A stretch of DNA of 64,000 nt from Marivirga arenosa. GTDB lineage: Bacteria; Bacteroidota; Bacteroidia; Cytophagales; Cyclobacteriaceae. Every line of letters begins with the position of its first letter. Position 1 is the first letter of the stretch. The position numbers and the translations under genes are program-made. The stretch is from assembly GCF_030503895.2 (NCBI RefSeq), contig NZ_CP129970.2, forward strand, positions 1,862,001 through 1,926,000, given 5' to 3'. Shown here piece by piece: positions 8,374 through 17,998 of this stretch. The notes below the pieces were generated by a model that saw only the letters and a program-made list of their open reading frames with translations, was not told the DNA's origin and ran no database searches.

Positions 8374-8662
8374 ATTTTGTTGTAAGGATATTAATGTAAA
8401 ACAGAGTACAAAGTTATCTATTTCTATTTTTCACGCTATTATTCTTCAAAGGTTTACTCTTTATTTAAAATAAAATTACTCTTGATAAATTAAGAATAAA
8501 TTAATTGTATTCTTAAAATTATTCAATTAGTCTCCTATATTTGAATATGGTTATTTGAAAGTGAATTACGGCAAGCTAATCCGCTATTATTAAATACCTA
8601 TCGAAATCTCCCCACTTAATTAAAAACGTATACTTAATATTAAGTAATTTTGGATATTGCTT
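8374..8662. other. divergent intergenic region, hflX / exopolysaccharide cluster
   Basis: This 289-base AT-rich gap carries promoter-like elements for both directions. TAACTTTG on the minus strand (8409-8416) faces hflX, and TATATTTG at 8536-8543 faces the glycosyltransferase gene, which would give it a leader of about 115 bases. No well-placed TTG at -33 was found for either. No ORF or RNA gene was recognised. Confidence 0.5.
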
Positions 8663-9817
8663 ATGAGAATTGCTATTACCTTAAACACCTCTTGGAACAT
8701 CTTTAATTTTAGAATGTCCTTAATTCGTGCCTTGCAAAAAGATGGCCATCAGGTGATTGCTATTGCTCCACATGATGAGTACACATCAAAGTTAATTAAA
8801 GCAGGTTGTGAGTTTGAAAATGTCACCATGGATAGTAGGGGAGCTAGTCCTATTCGGGATTTGGCTTTAACTTTCGAGCTTCATAATATCTATAAAAGAG
8901 TTCGTCCTGACATTATTTTACATTACACAATTAAGCCCAATATATACGGAACACTTGCGGCAGCAAAATTAGGGATTCCAGTAATTAATAATGTAAGTGG
9001 ATTAGGTACGATATTTTTGAATGACAATTGGATATCCAAAATAGCGCTATCACTTTACAGATTTTCATTTAAGTTTCCTAAGAAAGTGTTTTTTCAAAAC
9101 CATGAAGATTATCAACTCTTTATGGATAAGAAATTAATCCAGAGAAATATTTGCGAGGTCATTCCTGGTTCTGGGATTGATATAAATGAATTTTATCCTC
9201 AGAAATACGAAGAAAAATCAAAAGACTCGCCTTTTGAATTTCTAATGATTTCAAGATTAATTATTGATAAAGGCATAAGAGAATATGTGGCGGCAGCCGC
9301 AATTTTACAAGAGCGTGGAATGAACGCCAAATTTAATCTTCTAGGAAAACTAGATGAATTGCATTCCAGGGGAATTTCATCAGAGGAATTAAATGATTGG
9401 ATTGAAGAAGGGTATATTAATTATCTTGGAAGTACTGATGACGTTCGTCCTTACATCAAATCATCCGATTGTGTAGTATTACCTAGTTATAGAGAAGGCA
9501 CGCCAAGAACACTTTTGGAGGCAGCAGCCAGCGCACGGCCTATTGTAGCTTCAAATGTACCGGGATGTAATAATGTAGTAGATCATTTATATAATGGTTT
9601 ACTATGTAAAGTTAAAGACGAGGATGACTTAGCCTTAAAAATGAAGCAAATGTTTTATATGGCGCCTGAAGAAAGGATGAAAATGGGAAACAAAGGAAGA
9701 AAGGTTGCAGAAAGAAGGTTTGATCACAATAGGGTTATAGAAAGATATTTAAAGGCAATTCAACAGAATGGCAAATATACACCTCAATTAATGCCTTCAT
9801 ATGTAAATAATTTATAA
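8663..9817 (+). CDS. glycosyltransferase family 4 protein
   Basis: GT-B fold glycosyltransferase of 384 residues if started at the ATG at 8663. The N-terminal half begins RIAITLNTSWNIFNFRMSLI and has the acceptor-side region LHYTIKPNIYGTLAA. The C-terminal nucleotide-sugar domain starts near residue 190 with FLMISRLIIDKGI and carries the GT4 signature SYREGTPRTLLEAAASARPI. This resembles PglA/WbpH-type enzymes that add HexNAc to lipid-linked bacillosamine or related sugars, but the donor cannot be read from sequence. It is the first gene of a four-gene exopolysaccharide cluster. A TTG at 8657 in frame is a less likely start. Confidence 0.88.
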   Translation: MRIAITLNTSWNIFNFRMSLIRALQKDGHQVIAIAPHDEYTSKLIKAGCEFENVTMDSRGASPIRDLALTFELHNIYKRVRPDIILHYTIKPNIYGTLAAAKLGIPVINNVSGLGTIFLNDNWISKIALSLYRFSFKFPKKVFFQNHEDYQLFMDKKLIQRNICEVIPGSGIDINEFYPQKYEEKSKDSPFEFLMISRLIIDKGIREYVAAAAILQERGMNAKFNLLGKLDELHSRGISSEELNDWIEEGYINYLGSTDDVRPYIKSSDCVVLPSYREGTPRTLLEAAASARPIVASNVPGCNNVVDHLYNGLLCKVKDEDDLALKMKQMFYMAPEERMKMGNKGRKVAERRFDHNRVIERYLKAIQQNGKYTPQLMPSYVNNL

Positions 9818-9870
9818 GCATTTACAATAAAACATTGTCTTTTGACTAATTGGTTATATTTTTACGATTA

Positions 9871-10674
9871 GTGAATAAAACTATCAAAAAAATCATAAAA
9901 TATCCTTTCTATATCATTGCACTTATTCTGCTATTAAGTTCATGCAAAGTGTATAAGCAGAATGTTATTCTTCAAACCGAAGCTGATATTAATTCGGAAA
10001 ACTTTAAAAATGAGATTGCTAAAGTAGAAGGAGCTTATAAGATTCAAGCTGGGGACCGGCTCAATATTGAAGTATATACTAATAAAGGAGAAAGAGTTAT
10101 AGATCCAAACTTAGAATTAAATTCTGTTACAGGTGCTGGAGCGGCAGGAGGAGGACGTTTCATGCCGGATAAAGAATTTGAGGTTTTACCAAATGGAAAT
10201 GTGATATTACCATTAGTAAGTGAAATTGAGGTTCAAGGATATTCTATACAAGAGTTACAAGAAGAATTACAAAACCAATACTCTGAATACTATATCCAAC
10301 CCTATGTTAGAATTCGACCTCTTAATAGAAGAGTGGTGGTATTAGGTGCTATGGGTGGTCAAGTTGTGCCACTTGAAAATGAAAAAATGACTGTATTAGA
10401 GGTGTTAGCTTTGGCGGGTGGTTTAAACAGAGATGCGAAAGGAAGAAATATTAGGTTAATTAGAGGGCCTTTAGATAATCCATCTGTCCAAGTCATTAAT
10501 TTAGCCACTATTGAAGGTATGACTAAAGCCAATTTACAAGTACTGCCCAACGATATTGTTTATGTAGAACCAGTAAGAAGGATATTTACTGAATCGATTC
10601 GAGATATTGCGCCAGTAGTAGGCATGGTTACAAATTTAGTTACTTTATTCATCGTGATTCAAAACCTGAATTAA
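9871..10674 (+). CDS. Wza-like polysaccharide export lipoprotein
   Basis: Outer-membrane auxiliary (OPX) protein for polysaccharide export. From a GTG at 9871 it has 267 residues: a signal with lipobox LLSSC, then a Poly_export domain (YKIQAGDRLNIEVYTNKGE to PLVSEIEVQGYSIQELQEEL), then an SLBB-like domain (VVVLGAMGGQVVPLE, ALAGGLNRDAKG). The C-terminus ends in a hydrophobic helix (IAPVVGMVTNLVTLFIVIQ), as in Wza-type proteins. The partner chain-length regulator/kinase follows nine bases later. A TTG at 9850 would add seven residues and is less likely. Confidence 0.9.
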   Translation: MNKTIKKIIKYPFYIIALILLLSSCKVYKQNVILQTEADINSENFKNEIAKVEGAYKIQAGDRLNIEVYTNKGERVIDPNLELNSVTGAGAAGGGRFMPDKEFEVLPNGNVILPLVSEIEVQGYSIQELQEELQNQYSEYYIQPYVRIRPLNRRVVVLGAMGGQVVPLENEKMTVLEVLALAGGLNRDAKGRNIRLIRGPLDNPSVQVINLATIEGMTKANLQVLPNDIVYVEPVRRIFTESIRDIAPVVGMVTNLVTLFIVIQNLN

Positions 10675-10683
10675 GCTTAGAGA

Positions 10684-13056
10684 ATGCCTAATCAAGAAAC
10701 ACGATATCAAAGAGACATTGGAGAGAAGTTCTCTAAAAAACCTGAAAACACAAGTCCTGAAATTGTGGATTTTTTTAAGCTAAAAACAATTTTAAAAAAG
10801 AATCTAATTTGGGCCTTTTTATTGATTTCAACAACCTTATTAATTGCATTTCTATACATACGATATACAAATGTAAAATACCAATCTTATGCTGAATTAA
10901 AGCTTAATAAGAGAAGTGAAGCGAGCGTTTTTGGTTTTAATCCACTAAAGGAAGAGAATTCGAATTTAAACACTTTATCAGGTGAAGTAGAATTAATAAG
11001 ATCGAAACTTTTTCTAAGGCAGGTGATTGAGAAACTCCCATTAGACGTTACTTATCAGGTTATAGGTAGGTTTAAAAATGAAGAACGTTACAAGTTTATT
11101 CCTTTTAGAGTTAGTTATGATAAATCCTGTGTAGCATATAATAAAAAGTATTTTGTAAATGCTGTGGATGGAGATAGTTTCAAAATCACCGATAATCCAG
11201 ATAAAGGAAATTGGACTACTCATACTTTTGGCGAATATTTTTTAATGGATGGGTGTTCATATAAGCTAGATAAAACGCAACATTTTTTTAGCACTGAGCC
11301 ATTATTCTTCTCAATTTCAAATACAGAAAGCTTAATTAATTATGTTGAGTCCAATCTTTCTGTTGCTCCAGAGAACTTAAATGCAAATACCATTAAAATT
11401 ACTTTTGAAGACTACAATCCTTATAAGGTTCAGGAAATTGTAGAAGCAGTTAGTGAGCTTTACACTAAATATAGTAAGGAGCAAAAAAATAGAGCTAACC
11501 AGCTAAAAATTGAATTTTTAAATCAACAGCTTGAACAAACTGAGCAACAGTTGTCTAATTATGAGCAGTACATTGAGAATTTCACAGTAGAGAATAAAAC
11601 GGTGAACCCATCTGAAGATGTAAACCGCTTAATCACCGAAATGATAAAAATTGATTCTATTTTATATGGAATTAATTATCAATTAATGGAAATTCGGGAT
11701 GTTCAAAAGCAATTAGAAAAAGACACCCTTAGCCATGACCAAATAAATTATTTGATTTTACCCCAAGATACTAGACAGCTTTTTGAAGAGTTTTCAGAAA
11801 TGTTGCAAGAATATCAAATAGCTAAATCAAGGTATAAACAAGAGACTCAAATTCTTCAAAATAAGAAATTACAGATTATTACACTAAAAGATAAAATCAA
11901 TAATTATTTAGGTAATCGATTAGAAAACCTGTCAAATAAAAAGGAAATAACTATTGAAAGAAAGCAAAAAATTGAAGCGAAATTCAATCAGTTGCCATCC
12001 AAAACGAATGAATTAAATCAGAAAAAAAGATTTTATTCTTTATATGAGGAATTGTACCTATCCTTAATGCAAAAGAAAACTGAATTTGAGATTGCGCAAG
12101 CGGGGACCTTATCCGAAGTAGATATATTAACTCCTGCAAACCTACCAAACACTCCAATCGGCCCTTCAACAAAAATAATTTATATAGGAGCTTTTGTAAT
12201 TGGCTTTATTGTAAGTTTTGTATTTATCGGTTTTAGGTATTTATTCTACAATGAGATAAACGGTATAAATGAATTGGAAAGACTTACAAGTATTCCAATA
12301 ATTGCTAAAATAAGTAGATTAAATAGTTCAATAGCAAAGAAAAGCGGGGTAATTGTTGCTGAAAAACCTAGATCCCAAATCAGTGAAGCTTTCAGAACCT
12401 TAAGAACCAGTTTAGACTTTGTTGGCATTAAAGAAAGTAACAAAGTAATATCAGTTAGTTCTACAACTAGTGGAGAGGGTAAAACTTTTATATCTGTTAA
12501 TTTGGCTGCTATCTTGGCCATGTCTAGCAAAAAAGTAATCATACTTGATTTAGACATGAGGAAGCCACGAGCTCAATATGCCTTTAACTTAGAACAAAAT
12601 GAATTTGGCATTAGCTCAATTTTAAGCGGAGGGGCTTTGTGGAAGGACTGTGTGAACGAAACTAAAATAAAAAACCTGCATTTTATACCATCAGGTATTA
12701 TTCCTCCAAATCCTGCGGAGCTTTTAGAAGGGGAATTGTTCGTGAAACTTATTAATGAGTTAAAACAAGAATATGATTTGGTATTGTTAGATACACCCCC
12801 AATTGGATTAGTTTCTGATGGTATGATCGCTATAAAAAAATCTGATCATTCATTGTTTGTTGTAAGAGCAGATTATTCAAAAAGATCGTATATAGAAGAT
12901 TTACACAGAAGTATTAATCTTAACAAGATCCAAAATATTTCTATTATTTTCAATGCTGTTCGAAAGGACAACAAAGGGTATGGATATTATCAGGATTACT
13001 ACAATGATAATGGGAGCAAATCAATTTCAACTCTGAAGAGAATATTCAATATTTAA
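10684..13056 (+). CDS. polysaccharide co-polymerase with BY-kinase domain (Wzc-like)
   Basis: Inner-membrane chain-length regulator fused to a bacterial tyrosine kinase, 790 residues. The first membrane helix is near residues 38-56. A Wzz domain and long periplasmic coiled coil (about 250-470) follow, with a PNTPIGPST motif before the second helix near residues 500-520. The cytosolic kinase has Walker A STTSGEGKT (around 592-600), Walker A' LDLDMRKPR and Walker B LVLLDTPPIG. The C-terminus carries a tyrosine cluster (GYGYYQDYYND) for autophosphorylation. It works with the Wza-like protein encoded just upstream. No dedicated low-molecular-weight phosphatase gene is seen here. The stop codon overlaps the next ATG (TAATG). 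Confidence 0.95.
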   Translation: MPNQETRYQRDIGEKFSKKPENTSPEIVDFFKLKTILKKNLIWAFLLISTTLLIAFLYIRYTNVKYQSYAELKLNKRSEASVFGFNPLKEENSNLNTLSGEVELIRSKLFLRQVIEKLPLDVTYQVIGRFKNEERYKFIPFRVSYDKSCVAYNKKYFVNAVDGDSFKITDNPDKGNWTTHTFGEYFLMDGCSYKLDKTQHFFSTEPLFFSISNTESLINYVESNLSVAPENLNANTIKITFEDYNPYKVQEIVEAVSELYTKYSKEQKNRANQLKIEFLNQQLEQTEQQLSNYEQYIENFTVENKTVNPSEDVNRLITEMIKIDSILYGINYQLMEIRDVQKQLEKDTLSHDQINYLILPQDTRQLFEEFSEMLQEYQIAKSRYKQETQILQNKKLQIITLKDKINNYLGNRLENLSNKKEITIERKQKIEAKFNQLPSKTNELNQKKRFYSLYEELYLSLMQKKTEFEIAQAGTLSEVDILTPANLPNTPIGPSTKIIYIGAFVIGFIVSFVFIGFRYLFYNEINGINELERLTSIPIIAKISRLNSSIAKKSGVIVAEKPRSQISEAFRTLRTSLDFVGIKESNKVISVSSTTSGEGKTFISVNLAAILAMSSKKVIILDLDMRKPRAQYAFNLEQNEFGISSILSGGALWKDCVNETKIKNLHFIPSGIIPPNPAELLEGELFVKLINELKQEYDLVLLDTPPIGLVSDGMIAIKKSDHSLFVVRADYSKRSYIEDLHRSINLNKIQNISIIFNAVRKDNKGYGYYQDYYNDNGSKSISTLKRIFNI

Positions 13057-14039
13057 TGCCTAAAAAGTCAGTTTTATTAACTGGAGCTACGGGTTTATTA
13101 GGAACTCAAATTCTACGAAAATTAATTTTACAAGGGCACAAGGTATTTGCAGTTAAAAGGGCTGGTTCAAACTCCAACATAAATTCTGAGCTAGTTACCT
13201 GGATAAGTTATGATTCATATTCTCAAAACCTATTCGATAAGGTTTCTCAAAAAATTGATATTGTAATTCATGCTGCAGCTTTAGTATCATATTTACAAAA
13301 AGATAAAGAAAAGATATTTTCTGTAAACCAAGATTGGACTTTAAAAATTGCAAATGATGCGCTTCTAGCAAAGGTTGATCAATTTATCTTTATCAGTAGT
13401 GTATCAGCATTAGGTAAAAACGGTGTGAATAATATAGTAAAGGAAGACACTAATTTTTCAGAGCAGTCATTTATCACAAATTATGGAAAAAGTAAAAGAG
13501 AGGCAGAATTAAAATTAAAAGAGATGTCAGAATATGGCTTGCCTCTTTTAATATTGAATCCTTCAGTTATCATAGGCCCTGCCAATAAATACCAAAGCAG
13601 CGCCCAATTATTTGGCTATATAAGTGATAATAAACCGTTTTTTACAAAAGGGATAATCAATTATGTGGACGCAAGAGATGTAGCAGAAATAATTTTGAAT
13701 TGTGTAGATAATGAAATTGTAAATCAGCAATATGTAGTAAGCGCATCCTATATATCCTACGAAAAATTTTTTAATGCAATAGCTAAAGAATTGAAGAAAA
13801 GACCTCCTTTTATACCTGTCCCCAAATCATTAGTTGTTTTTGGGGCAATAATTGAAAATTTATTAAGTAAAATCCGAAGTAAACCACCAACTTTGAGCCT
13901 AGAAACAGCGAAGATGGCAGGGAGCTCAATTATTTATGATTCAAGCAAGCTAAAACGAGAATTGAACTTTTCCTTTCGCGAATTACATGATTCAATAGAA
14001 TGGACTGCAGCAGAAATGCAAAAAAATGGAGAATTGTAA
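13056..14039 (+). CDS. NAD-dependent epimerase/dehydratase (extended SDR)
   Basis: The 327-residue protein has the Rossmann motif TGATGLLGTQI at residues 9-19, the extended-SDR active-site pair YGKSK (Tyr and Lys) near residue 143, and NPSVIIGP after it. It most resembles dihydroflavonol-4-reductase-like SDRs, so it may be a reductase or an epimerase acting on a nucleotide sugar. The exact reaction is not determined. Its ATG overlaps the stop of the Wzc-like gene by one base (TAATG), which ties it to the exopolysaccharide operon. Confidence 0.85.
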   Translation: MPKKSVLLTGATGLLGTQILRKLILQGHKVFAVKRAGSNSNINSELVTWISYDSYSQNLFDKVSQKIDIVIHAAALVSYLQKDKEKIFSVNQDWTLKIANDALLAKVDQFIFISSVSALGKNGVNNIVKEDTNFSEQSFITNYGKSKREAELKLKEMSEYGLPLLILNPSVIIGPANKYQSSAQLFGYISDNKPFFTKGIINYVDARDVAEIILNCVDNEIVNQQYVVSASYISYEKFFNAIAKELKKRPPFIPVPKSLVVFGAIIENLLSKIRSKPPTLSLETAKMAGSSIIYDSSKLKRELNFSFRELHDSIEWTAAEMQKNGEL

Positions 14040-14115
14040 ACTTAAGAAAATAAAATAGCGTTGCTTGTTTTTCACTTATTAATAAGTAAATTTAGTTAAC
14101 CACATACAATTATTT

Positions 14116-15525
14116 ATGAGCGAATTTTTCAGAAACAGAAAAGATGAAGAGAAAGAGTTGATTAAAAAATTCGAAAATCATATTCAGGGTAAAGATTTCC
14201 ATTTTTTTGATGTTGAAGAATTAGAAAAGGTAATTGAATTATATCTTGATAATGACAAATTCATGAAGGCTTTAAAAGCAAGTGAATTTGCAGTTGAACA
14301 ATTTCCGTTTTCTGTAGAATTACTAATTCTTAATGCTCATGTTTTAGCAAGTAATTCCCGTTATGATAAAGCATTAGTGGCAATTGAAAAAGCCGAAAAT
14401 ATCCAGCCTAATGATGTTGATTTATTGTTAACAAAAGCGAACATCCTAACTATTACAAACAAAAATCACGATGCCATAGAATGCTTACGGAAGGCCTTAA
14501 CTTTTGCGGAGGAAAAAGATGAAGTCTTATTTCAAATGGGGATGGCTTATCAGCAATTAGGTAAATATGAAGAAGCTATCAAAAACTATAAGCTAGTATT
14601 GGAAGAAAATATAAATCATGAAAATGCTATATATGAGTTAGCCTATTGCTTGGATGTTACAGACCAACTTGAAGGGAGTATTGCTTATTATGAAAAGTTT
14701 ATTGATGCGGACCCTTATTCATACCATGCTTGGTATAATCTAGGTGTGGTATTACACAAACTAGGAAAATACGAGAAGGCTATTGAAGCCTACGATTACG
14801 CTATTGCAATTGATGAGAATTTTGCCTCAGCTTATTTTAATATGGGGAATACATATTCTGCAATTGAGGAAAATAATAAAGCACTTGATGCTTTTTCTCA
14901 AACCTTAAGAATTGAAGGGCCTAGTGCGGAAGTGTATTGCAGAATGGCTGAAACTTATGACAAACTTGATCAGGTTGATTTAGCGATAAAGTATTTTCAA
15001 AAGGCTGTAAAGTTCGATTCCTTATATGATGAAGCGTATTTCGGAATGGCTCTGTGCCTTATTGAACAAGAAAAATGGATAGAAGCAGTTCATTATTCCA
15101 AGAAAGCAATTAAAATAAATAAACACGAATCAAAATATTGGCAAGCCTTAGCTAATGCAGAATATCAATTAGGCAATCAAAACTCATCTATTGAAGCTTA
15201 TGAAGAAGCTGTAGCGCTTGACCCTGAGGAGGTTAGTTTATTTTTAGACTGGTCCTATATCTATTATGAATCAGGTGAATTGGAGGTTGCAATCAATATA
15301 ATTAAGGAAGGAATGGAGGATAATCCTGATGCTCCTGAACTTTATTTTAGAATGACGGCCTATCTAATTGAATACGGTAAATACAAAGAAGCCTTTATCT
15401 TTCTGGAAAATGCATTAGTTTTGGACTTTGAAATGCATACAGTGCTTTATGATTTCTTTCCCAGGGTGGAAACACAAAAGGCATTGTTTAAAATCATTGA
15501 CCAATTCAGAAAAGATAACCATTAA
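14116..15525 (+). CDS. tetratricopeptide repeat protein
   Basis: The product (469 residues) has no signal peptide and is almost entirely TPR helices, roughly ten 34-residue units from about residue 45 to 440. Clear examples are YHAWYNLGVVLHKLGKYEKA and FASAYFNMGNTYSAIEENNK. It is a protein-interaction scaffold with no catalytic domain. The gene starts a compact run: the comA-like gene begins three bases after its stop. It could be cytosolic or loosely membrane-associated. Its partner is unknown. Confidence 0.9.
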   Translation: MSEFFRNRKDEEKELIKKFENHIQGKDFHFFDVEELEKVIELYLDNDKFMKALKASEFAVEQFPFSVELLILNAHVLASNSRYDKALVAIEKAENIQPNDVDLLLTKANILTITNKNHDAIECLRKALTFAEEKDEVLFQMGMAYQQLGKYEEAIKNYKLVLEENINHENAIYELAYCLDVTDQLEGSIAYYEKFIDADPYSYHAWYNLGVVLHKLGKYEKAIEAYDYAIAIDENFASAYFNMGNTYSAIEENNKALDAFSQTLRIEGPSAEVYCRMAETYDKLDQVDLAIKYFQKAVKFDSLYDEAYFGMALCLIEQEKWIEAVHYSKKAIKINKHESKYWQALANAEYQLGNQNSSIEAYEEAVALDPEEVSLFLDWSYIYYESGELEVAINIIKEGMEDNPDAPELYFRMTAYLIEYGKYKEAFIFLENALVLDFEMHTVLYDFFPRVETQKALFKIIDQFRKDNH

Positions 15526-15528
15526 AAC

Positions 15529-16302
15529 ATGAACTACGAATTAAAACACATCCCTGAACGACCAAACAAACCAAGAGATGTAGGATTTACTATGGCTATG
15601 GATAAAGGCCTTAGCTTAAGAGAAGTGGAGGACTTTATTGACAGCAGTGGAGAATATACTGATATCGTAAAGTTAGGATGGGCTACATCTTACGTAACTA
15701 CAAATCTTAAAGATAAATTAGCTCTTTATAAAGAAGCGGGTATTCCAACCTATTTTGGAGGCACTTTATTTGAAGCTTTTGTAATCAGAGATCAGTTTGA
15801 GGATTATAGAAAGTTATTGGATAAATATGATATGGAGTTTTGTGAAGTGTCAGACGGCTCCATTGAATTACCTCACGATTTAAAGCTAGACTACATCAAT
15901 AAATTATCTGATCAAGTAACAGTACTTTCGGAAGTAGGATCCAAAGATGCAGAAAAAATTATACCGCCTTATCAGTGGATTGAATTAATGCAATCTGAAT
16001 TAGATGCTGGTGCTTGGAAAGTTATTGGTGAATCGAGAGAAGCTGGTAATGTTGGATTATTTAGAGCTAGTGGAGAGGTAAGATCAGGACTAGTTCAGGA
16101 AATCTTAACAAAAATTCCTTTTGAAAAAATTATATGGGAGGCGCCACAAAAAGCACAGCAAGTATATTTTATTAAGTTGGTTGGAGCTAACGTAAATCTT
16201 GGAAATATTGCACCTAATGAAGTAATTCCTTTAGAAACAATTCGTTTGGGATTAAGAGGGGATACTTTCCACCATTTCTTGAATAATAAAGATTTACTAT
16301 AA
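15529..16302 (+). CDS. comA: phosphosulfolactate synthase (ComA family)
   Basis: ComA adds sulfite to phosphoenolpyruvate to give (2R)-3-phosphosulfolactate, using a TIM barrel. The 257-residue protein has the expected family blocks: DKGLSLREVEDFI, DIVKLGWATS, TYFGGTLFEAF, FCEVSDGSIELP, VLSEVGSKD, KVIGESREAGNVGLF and a C-terminal IRLGLRGDTF. Known in coenzyme M synthesis of methanogens, the family is also common in Bacteroidota, where its product could feed sulfolactate or cysteate metabolism; that link is inference. Later coenzyme M genes are absent here. It lies between a TPR gene and a DUF368 gene in one run. Confidence 0.88.
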   Translation: MNYELKHIPERPNKPRDVGFTMAMDKGLSLREVEDFIDSSGEYTDIVKLGWATSYVTTNLKDKLALYKEAGIPTYFGGTLFEAFVIRDQFEDYRKLLDKYDMEFCEVSDGSIELPHDLKLDYINKLSDQVTVLSEVGSKDAEKIIPPYQWIELMQSELDAGAWKVIGESREAGNVGLFRASGEVRSGLVQEILTKIPFEKIIWEAPQKAQQVYFIKLVGANVNLGNIAPNEVIPLETIRLGLRGDTFHHFLNNKDLL

Positions 16303-16315
16303 AAACGAAGTTTTA

Positions 16316-17263
16316 GTGCGATCAATCAAAGAATATCTTGTATTGCTAGTAAAAGGCATCGCTATGGGAAGTGCAGATGTAGTACCAGGTGTTTCAGGAG
16401 GAACAGTTGCCTTTATTACTGGAATTTATGATGAATTACTGAATAGTATAAAATCTGTTGATGCTACCGCATTAAGACTATTATTTCAATTTAATTTGAA
16501 AGAGTTTTGGAGCCATATTAATGGCTCCTTTTTAATTACACTACTTGCTGGAATTGGAATTAGCTTAATTAGTTTAGCTAAACTCATAAGTTACCTTTTG
16601 GCTACCTATCCAATTCTAGTTTGGTCATTCTTCTTTGGTTTAATCATAATATCTGCTCTGTTAGTAGCTAGAGATATTGAAAATAAAAATTGGAAATCAA
16701 TAATTGCAGGAATAATAGGTGTTGTTATTGCCTACTTTATAACATCAGTTTCTCCTGCTCAAACTCCTGAAAGCCTATGGTTTGTATTTATAGCAGGTGT
16801 TATTGCGATTTGCGCAATGATACTTCCAGGTATATCTGGCGCCTTTCTATTATTGATTTTGGGTAAATATAAATTCATTTTAGAAGCAATTCATAATGTG
16901 GAAATATTGCCATTGGCAATATTCGCTATTGGTTGTATTGTAGGTATTTTAAGCTTTTCACGTGTAATCTCCTGGAGCTTGAAAAACTTTCAGTCGATTA
17001 CAGTTGCTACATTAGCTGGATTTATGATAGGTTCTTTAAATAAAGTATGGCCATGGAAAGTTGTTGATTCATTCAGAATAAATAGTAAAGGAGAACAAGT
17101 TCCTTTCCTCGATCATAATGTTCTACCACAGCAATTTTTAAATGAAACAGCACAAGATCCTCAATTGATGCAAGCTATTTTGATGGCTAGTTTGGGAGTT
17201 TTTATAGTGGTAGCAATTGAAAAAATTGCTAGGATTTTAAATGTAAAATCCACCTTAAAGTGA
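16316..17263 (+). CDS. DUF368 membrane protein (PopT-like undecaprenyl-phosphate flippase)
   Basis: The DUF368 family was recently shown to include PopT, which recycles undecaprenyl phosphate across the inner membrane. This 315-residue protein has the family hallmark GIAMGSADVVPGVSGGTVAF near residue 15 and a second, inverted copy CAMILPGISGAFLLLILGKY near residue 165, consistent with an internal duplication. About eight to ten hydrophobic segments are visible. Translation starts at GTG, 13 bases after comA. Its stop overlaps the aroE start by four bases (GTGA). A lipid-carrier recycling role would fit the nearby polysaccharide genes but is inferred. Confidence 0.85.
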   Translation: MRSIKEYLVLLVKGIAMGSADVVPGVSGGTVAFITGIYDELLNSIKSVDATALRLLFQFNLKEFWSHINGSFLITLLAGIGISLISLAKLISYLLATYPILVWSFFFGLIIISALLVARDIENKNWKSIIAGIIGVVIAYFITSVSPAQTPESLWFVFIAGVIAICAMILPGISGAFLLLILGKYKFILEAIHNVEILPLAIFAIGCIVGILSFSRVISWSLKNFQSITVATLAGFMIGSLNKVWPWKVVDSFRINSKGEQVPFLDHNVLPQQFLNETAQDPQLMQAILMASLGVFIVVAIEKIARILNVKSTLK

Positions 17264-17991
17264 AAACCTTTGGTTTAATCGGTTATCCACTAGAGCATTC
17301 CTTTTCTGGAAAATATTTTGCTGAGAAATTTGAAAAGGGAAATATCGAAGATTGTGAGTATCGATTATTTCCACTCGAAAATATTCAAGAATTTGAAAAC
17401 TTAAAAAAGCAAGAAATTGCTGGATTGAATGTCACTATTCCCTATAAAGAACAAATCATTCCCTTTTTAGATAAATTAGATGAACATGCAGCTGCAATTG
17501 GAGCTGTAAATGTGGTTCAATTTAAAGATGGAGAAACCAAAGGCTTTAATTCTGATTATTTTGGTTTTAAGAATTCATTGTTAAAATTCTTACCAACAGA
17601 CTTCAATTCGAAAGCTCTAATATTGGGTTCTGGAGGAGCTTCTAAAGCTATTAAGAAAGTGTTAGAAGATATTAATATTCCTTTTAGTGTAGTTTCTAGA
17701 AAAGAAGGGTATGATTTAACCTATACTGATTTGAATCAGAATCCAGAGATTATCAAAGAAAATAAATTAATTATCAATACTACTCCATTAGGGACATATC
17801 CTGATATTGAGAATAAACCGAGTATACCTTATACCTTATTAACGGAAGATCATAATCTTTACGATTTAGTATATAATCCTGCTGAAACAGCTTTTATGAA
17901 AGCTGGGAAAAAACAAGGAGCTCAAGTACTTAATGGACTAGAGATGCTGATCGGTCAGGCAGAAAAATCCTGGGAGATTTGGAATAAATAA
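17260..17991 (+). CDS. aroE: shikimate dehydrogenase
   Basis: Catalyses NADPH-dependent reduction of 3-dehydroshikimate in aromatic amino-acid synthesis. The 243-residue protein has the substrate-binding GYPLEHSFSGKYF, the catalytic lysine in NVTIPYKEQI near residue 68, NSDYFGF with the catalytic Asp, the nucleotide loop LILGSGGASKAI, and the C-terminal NGLEMLIGQAEKSWEIW. It is shorter than the E. coli enzyme, and the SFSG rather than SLSP variant is usual in Bacteroidota. GTG start inside the preceding stop region (GTGA) suggests coupled translation. Confidence 0.95.
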   Translation: MKTFGLIGYPLEHSFSGKYFAEKFEKGNIEDCEYRLFPLENIQEFENLKKQEIAGLNVTIPYKEQIIPFLDKLDEHAAAIGAVNVVQFKDGETKGFNSDYFGFKNSLLKFLPTDFNSKALILGSGGASKAIKKVLEDINIPFSVVSRKEGYDLTYTDLNQNPEIIKENKLIINTTPLGTYPDIENKPSIPYTLLTEDHNLYDLVYNPAETAFMKAGKKQGAQVLNGLEMLIGQAEKSWEIWNK

Positions 17992-17998
17992 TGATAGG

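Noticed and set aside
8540-8640. JUMPstart/ops-like antitermination element before the exopolysaccharide genes
   Set aside because: A search by eye for GGCGGTAGC-like sequence found only vague similarity in GAATTACGGCAAGCTAATCC; nothing supportable.
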